From contig DAONGN010000001.1 of assembly GCA_035404185.1 (NCBI GenBank), positions 186,001 through 250,000 on the forward strand: a DNA stretch of 64,000 nucleotides, read 5' to 3'. Shown here piece after piece: positions 60,565 to 64,000 of the stretch. This DNA is from Candidatus Pacearchaeota archaeon (GTDB lineage Bacteria > Patescibacteriota > Minisyncoccia > Minisyncoccales > Minisyncoccaceae). The position numbers were made by a program, and so were the translations under genes. How positions within the stretch are numbered: the first letter of the stretch is position 1; each line of letters starts with the position of its first letter. Below the pieces are notes generated by a model that ran no database searches, had not been told where the DNA came from, and saw only the letters and a program-made list of their open reading frames with translations.

Positions 60565-60702
60565 ATAAAAAGTCTTAGAAGTTATTAATATGATGACAAT
60601 TAATGAAATGAAAGATTTATGATTTGAGAGTATTTTAGGAAAAACCATTAAGGAAATAACTGGCTCGAATTTTATCGATCGATATTCTTATAAAATTAAA
60701 TT
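60565..60702 (+). other. Intergenic stretch with a broken small frame
   Basis: 138 bases. A frame from ATG 60591 has ten codons, then TGA, and stays open afterward for about 30 codons (FESILGKTIKEITG...). It may be the remnant of a small gene. TGA is a normal stop in this genome, so it is not read through. Nothing else is seen. Confidence 0.3.
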
Positions 60703-61272
60703 ATGGATAAAGAAGATATAATAGATTATTTTTTAGGGAACATATTTGAGGCGGAATCTGCCTATTATGCATGGCGAACAAGTAAATTTATTGAAAAAAA
60801 AGAATCAATAGAACGAATCAATAAAATTAGAAGCTTACATGCAGAATTTTTTTCCATTTCAACTAAAGCTCTACTTATAATGTGGGTAATACTTATATGT
60901 CATATTGACGACAAAAGAGACGATTCTATCTCTTTAGATAAGGCAGACAAGGAGGGCTATAAAATTTTTTTTGAAGAAAATAAAAAAATAATTGAGGAAA
61001 TTAAAAAAGTTAGACATAAAGTATTTGCACACAAAGAGATAAATGACGGAATTGAGAAAATAATGATTCCTCCTATTGATGAATTAGATTGTTTTTTCGA
61101 AAATTTAGAAAAGTTTTATAATGAATTAAGTTATAAAATTAAAAAATCTAGCGTAATTTTTGACAATGCTCATGATTTCGATAGGTATTTAGAAGATTTG
61201 TACGCAAATCTAGAAAGAGGAGAAAAATTAAGAATAGATGAAATTAATAAAGAATACGGAATAATATCTTAA
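60703..61272 (+). CDS. HEPN-like protein (AbiU2/AbiV-like candidate)
   Basis: A 189-residue all-helical protein without membrane anchor. The motif KKVRHKVFAHKE places Arg104 and His110 in an R-x5-H pattern inside a helix, the mark of HEPN ribonucleases used in abortive infection and toxin-antitoxin systems. The first half (DYFLGNIFEAESAYYAWRTSKFIEKKESIERINKIR) fits an AbiU2-type helical bundle. It lies in a probable defence cluster between the NERD gene and the type III restriction-modification genes. Function inferred from motif and place. Confidence 0.6.
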   Translation: MDKEDIIDYFLGNIFEAESAYYAWRTSKFIEKKESIERINKIRSLHAEFFSISTKALLIMWVILICHIDDKRDDSISLDKADKEGYKIFFEENKKIIEEIKKVRHKVFAHKEINDGIEKIMIPPIDELDCFFENLEKFYNELSYKIKKSSVIFDNAHDFDRYLEDLYANLERGEKLRIDEINKEYGIIS

Positions 61273-61294
61273 TGTTAAAAAATAAACAATAAAC

Positions 61295-61654
61295 ATGCCA
61301 GCAATAAAAGTAACCAATTCTAGTAATTTTATAATTAAGAATAGTAAATTTTACGGATTTGAAACAGACATAGAATTAGAAAATGTCGAAGGTTTTTTAT
61401 CTGAGAATAATCAATTTTCTAGAGATAACAATCCTGTGTTGTTGCTTGAGAAGCTCTCTGATGAGATATCAAAATCAAAATTAGATGATTGCCTAAAACA
61501 AACATTGTCTAGAGAAATAATAGAGACATTATCATCTAGAAAAATGATTAAAGAAGAAGAAGTAAAAATAAAGAATTATATTGGTGATAAGGCTGTAGAT
61601 ATATTTACTCAGCTTGTAGCAGCAGTGCTAGCTGGATTGATAATTAAACCGTAA
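61295..61654 (+). CDS. Small protein with beta-helix-like N-terminus and hydrophobic tail
   Basis: A 119-residue protein of unknown family. Residues 5-45 show repeating short strands with Asn turns (VTNSSNFIIKNSKFYG, ENVEGFLSENNQF), as in right-handed beta helices. The middle is helical and charged (LLEKLSDEISKSKLDDCLKQTLSREII), and the last 15 residues are hydrophobic (FTQLVAAVLAGLIIKP), maybe membrane-inserting. The form, small sensor part plus membrane tail beside a HEPN-like gene, resembles effector pairs in defence systems, but this is speculation. Followed by repeat copy B and a hairpin. Confidence 0.6.
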   Translation: MPAIKVTNSSNFIIKNSKFYGFETDIELENVEGFLSENNQFSRDNNPVLLLEKLSDEISKSKLDDCLKQTLSREIIETLSSRKMIKEEEVKIKNYIGDKAVDIFTQLVAAVLAGLIIKP

Positions 61655-61659
61655 AAAAT

Positions 61660-61679
61660 GTTCCAAGTTCGTTCCATTT
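61660..61679. repeat. Copy B of the 20-base dispersed repeat
   Basis: GTTCCAAGTTCGTTCCATTT, one mismatch to 28800-28819, about 33 kb away. Lies just before a hairpin and the mod promoter. Confidence 0.6.
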
Positions 61680-61709
61680 TCCTAGCCAACCAATGAGGGG
61701 CTCTAAGAG

Positions 61710-61739
61710 ACCAAGTTACCGGTAGGGTAAGCGGTTTTT
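61710..61739 (+). terminator. Probable terminator before mod
   Basis: ACC/GGT and TTACC (61716-61720)/GGTAA (61726-61730) pairs in one bulged hairpin, followed by TTTTT. It would end transcription from the preceding small gene. Confidence 0.55.
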
Positions 61740-61746
61740 GTCTAAT

Positions 61747-61775
61747 TTGATTTAAAGGTCTATTTATCTTATAAT
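61747..61775 (+). promoter_or_regulatory. Promoter of mod-res
   Basis: TTGATT (61747-61752), 17 bases, TATAAT (61770-61775). The ATG is 15 bases after the -10 box. Confidence 0.7.
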
Positions 61776-61790
61776 GTTGTAAAGTAAATT

Positions 61791-63773
61791 ATGGATTCGT
61801 TAATATATCAATTACCTAAAATAGTAGACGAGGGAAAGAAAGAAGTTGAAAAAATACTAGAGAGACTTTCTAGTTCTAATAGATTATCATTACAAACAAA
61901 TGAGTTGGTTTTGCCGTCAAAAGATAATAATAATTTGTGGAGTGGTAGAATTCCACAACAAAAAGAAAATGATTGGATGAGTCGTTTAATATACGGAGAT
62001 AATCTATTGACTATGCAGGCTCTTTTAATTGGAGACAAAGAAAGTGAACTACCGTCAATGAGGGGAAAAATTGATTTAATATATATAGATCCTCCTTTCG
62101 ATAGTAGAACGGATTATAGAACTAAAGTAAAATTACCTGGAGTAGACCTAGAGCAGAAACCCACTGTCATTGAACAGTTTGCTTATGCTGATACCTGGAA
62201 AGATGGCACAGTTTCTTATTTAAAAATGTTATATCCTAGATTAGCATTAATGAAAGAATTGCTATCAGAAAAGGGATCTATTTATGTTCATATTGATTGG
62301 CATGTTGGACATTATGTCAAAATTTTATTGGATGATATTTTCGGTAAAAATAATTTTAAAAATGAAATACTCGTTAATAGAATTAAAAAATCAGATAAAA
62401 ATGCTAAAAGATTTAATTATGCGACTGATTCAATATTTTTTTATGGTAAGAGCCAAGAAATTAATTTTAATTCTATAATTAAAAAATTAGAATCAATAAA
62501 GGATGGTTATTTTCATTCTTTAGACGCTCCCGGACAAGGAGACGCTAAGTATTTTTTTGGTAAACTAATATCTCCTCCTCATGGAAGACATTGGGCATGG
62601 GAACAATCTAAGATAGACGAAGCAATAGAAAAAGGCTCGTTAAGATTAAATCCAAAAACAGAAAAACCAGAATACTGGATAGAACCAACAGATGAACAAC
62701 TTTTGGATTCTAACTGGACAGACATTTCAGCATATTCTTTTAATTTTGATTATAGTACAGAAAAAAATATCAAAGTTTTAGAAAGAATTATTAAGGCATC
62801 TTCTAGTGAGGGAGACATTGTTGCTGATTTTTTTGCTGGTTCAGGAACAACTGGATCTGTGGCCGAAAAACTTAATAGAAAATGGATAATGGCAGACTTA
62901 GGCAAGCCAGCAAATTTAATAATGAGAAAAAGACTAATTGATCAAAATGCTAAGCCATTTTTATATCAATCTATAGGAGATTATCAAAAAGAGGCTCTTG
63001 CTTCTTCGGGTCTTTATCGTCGAATTGGTGATTTATCTACAGTAGTAGCTCAACTTTATGGATCAATTCCTTTTACTGAAGAACAAAATCCCAATAGAAA
63101 TCTTGGATATATAAAAGATAGTAGAACATTAGTAATGGTTGATTCTCCTAACAAGTTAACTGGTTTAGCCACACTGAAAAAAGCAATTGAATATAGAAAT
63201 TCATTTATGGGGGGATGGAATAAAGTTGTAGTCCTTGGTTGGAATTTTACCTACGATATTACTGAAGTGATTCAATCTTTAAATGATAACAAGTTAGAAG
63301 TTTTAGTAATTCCACCTGATTTACTTGATCAGCTTAAAACAAAGTCTAGTTATAAAGATTTAATCGATAGTAAAAAAATTAGATTTTCTTCTTTACAGTA
63401 TTTAACTTTGAAGCCAATAATTATAGAATCTATTTCTGAAGCCGAGGAAAAATTAAAGATAGAGCTAGGTGATTATGTCTTGTTGTCTCCAGACAATATT
63501 CCTCTTGATGAAAAAGATAAAGATAAACTTAAGGAGATAATAGCTAAAGATCCTCTGTCTCTAATTGAGTATTGGAGTATTGATCCTGATTATGATGGAG
63601 AAACTTTTCGTAGTAAGTGGCAAGATTATAGAGAAAACATAGAAAATGATAGCGATCCCTATCACGTTATTTCCAAAACATCGCTAATCGTTCTTAAAAA
63701 GAAAGATAGGAAAATTTGCGTTAAGGCAGTAGATGTTTTTGGTTTTGAAAGTATTGTAATAGAAAAATTATAA
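61791..63773 (+). CDS. mod: Type III restriction-modification methyltransferase (Mod)
   Basis: N6-adenine or N4-cytosine methyltransferase and recognition subunit. The 660 residues have catalytic motif IV as DPPF (100-103, LIYIDPPFDSRTDY), ahead of the SAM motif I DFFAGSGTTG (about 346-355), the beta-class order typical of Mod proteins. SVAEKLNRKWIMADLGKPAN follows motif I. The middle part between the motifs (target recognition) has the Mod-typical insertion, and a C-terminal domain of about 250 residues may contact Res. The res gene starts 4 bases later. Codon use is similar to neighbours, so transfer is not obvious. Confidence 0.92.
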   Translation: MDSLIYQLPKIVDEGKKEVEKILERLSSSNRLSLQTNELVLPSKDNNNLWSGRIPQQKENDWMSRLIYGDNLLTMQALLIGDKESELPSMRGKIDLIYIDPPFDSRTDYRTKVKLPGVDLEQKPTVIEQFAYADTWKDGTVSYLKMLYPRLALMKELLSEKGSIYVHIDWHVGHYVKILLDDIFGKNNFKNEILVNRIKKSDKNAKRFNYATDSIFFYGKSQEINFNSIIKKLESIKDGYFHSLDAPGQGDAKYFFGKLISPPHGRHWAWEQSKIDEAIEKGSLRLNPKTEKPEYWIEPTDEQLLDSNWTDISAYSFNFDYSTEKNIKVLERIIKASSSEGDIVADFFAGSGTTGSVAEKLNRKWIMADLGKPANLIMRKRLIDQNAKPFLYQSIGDYQKEALASSGLYRRIGDLSTVVAQLYGSIPFTEEQNPNRNLGYIKDSRTLVMVDSPNKLTGLATLKKAIEYRNSFMGGWNKVVVLGWNFTYDITEVIQSLNDNKLEVLVIPPDLLDQLKTKSSYKDLIDSKKIRFSSLQYLTLKPIIIESISEAEEKLKIELGDYVLLSPDNIPLDEKDKDKLKEIIAKDPLSLIEYWSIDPDYDGETFRSKWQDYRENIENDSDPYHVISKTSLIVLKKKDRKICVKAVDVFGFESIVIEKL

Positions 63774-63777
63774 CTTT

Positions 63778-64000
63778 ATGCCATCACCAATAAGTATAGG
63801 AACAAGGGATATACCATTAAAGATTGCAAAAGAATTAACTGATAAAGTTAATGCTTCTTGGGATAATGGAGAATTACTCTCAAAGGTTTCTTTAGTTACT
63901 CAGGATTTGTTAAAATTTTGGTTTAAAGAACCACATATCGAAACTAGATATATTAACTTCAATCAAGGACAAAGACAGGCTATTTTAAATGCAATATATT
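63778..64000 (+). CDS. res: Restriction helicase subunit Res (partial, cut by window end)
   Basis: Only the first 74 codons are visible. The frame starts at ATG 63778 (MPSPISIGTRDIPLKIAKEL) and runs to the window edge. The piece has DLLKFWFKEPHIETRYINFNQGQRQAILNAIY, where FNQGQRQAI is the Q-type motif just before the helicase Walker A in type III Res proteins. Its place right after mod supports this; the helicase and endonuclease domains lie outside the window. Confidence 0.8.
   Translation, partial: MPSPISIGTRDIPLKIAKELTDKVNASWDNGELLSKVSLVTQDLLKFWFKEPHIETRYINFNQGQRQAILNAIY

Noticed and set aside
60591..60720. Frame that would be longer if TGA were read as an amino acid
   Set aside because: TGA is a functional stop elsewhere in the window (mutM, smpB, rpmH) and TGG is used for Trp; probably a gene remnant.

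Overview
The window looks like a chromosomal segment of a Candidate Phyla Radiation (Patescibacteria, probably Parcubacteria-like) bacterium. This is inferred from strong AT richness, very compact overlapping genes, near absence of Shine-Dalgarno sequences, divergent short versions of core proteins, a half-size MFS protein, and surface proteins with pilin-like KGFAPI leaders. TGG encodes Trp and TGA is used as a stop (for example mutM and smpB), so a standard bacterial code fits.

Layout. 1-4023 is the replication-origin region: yidC-rnpA-rpmH leftward, dnaA and dnaN rightward, with DnaA boxes between dnaA and dnaN. 4101-20910 holds housekeeping genes: a class A PBP, tyrS, ruvC-yebC, an archaeal-type FBP aldolase/phosphatase, ruvB, a structured 6S-like RNA with a consensus promoter, pilB, a degenerate DHH protein, then tsaE, a 5'-3' exonuclease, a kinase/regulator pair, mutM, holA, a HAD protein, rpsT, ruvA and a Mur ligase. 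20955-26989 is a full F1Fo ATP synthase operon with short delta and epsilon subunits. 27071-36568 carries a NIF3-like protein, a divergent Elp3 / Trm9-like tRNA wobble-uridine gene pair whose start codons overlap, EndoQ, an SPFH protein, mltG and greA. 36611-41308 is an overlapping operon with a flippase-like protein, half MFS, PolX and a PP-loop tRNA thiolase. 41271-43140 is smpB-ssrA-infC-rpmI-rplT leftward, with the tmRNA gene wedged between coding genes.

46805-56998 is the most interesting block: one rightward operon of an archaeal/SCPx-type thiolase, a DUF35-DUF362-like fusion, FabG, a FabZ-FabK fusion, a second FabK, PlsC, biotin carboxylase, biotin carrier, biotin ligase, carboxyltransferase and a small ferredoxin. 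No ACP, FabD or FabF/FabH is encoded in it. It reads as a CoA-based, ACP-independent acyl-chain-building pathway feeding a lysophosphatidate acyltransferase, mixing archaeal and bacterial parts, in a lineage where fatty-acid synthesis is usually thought absent.

57012-64000 is an accessory/defence region: a Panacea-type antitoxin with RelE-like toxin, a second argS, a membrane NERD protein, a HEPN-like protein, a small beta-helix-like membrane-tail protein, and a type III restriction-modification system (mod complete, res cut by the window end).

Across the window, recognisable -10 boxes often lie only 6-12 bases before the ATG, so many transcripts are probably leaderless or nearly so. No tRNA, rRNA, CRISPR array or insertion sequence was seen.
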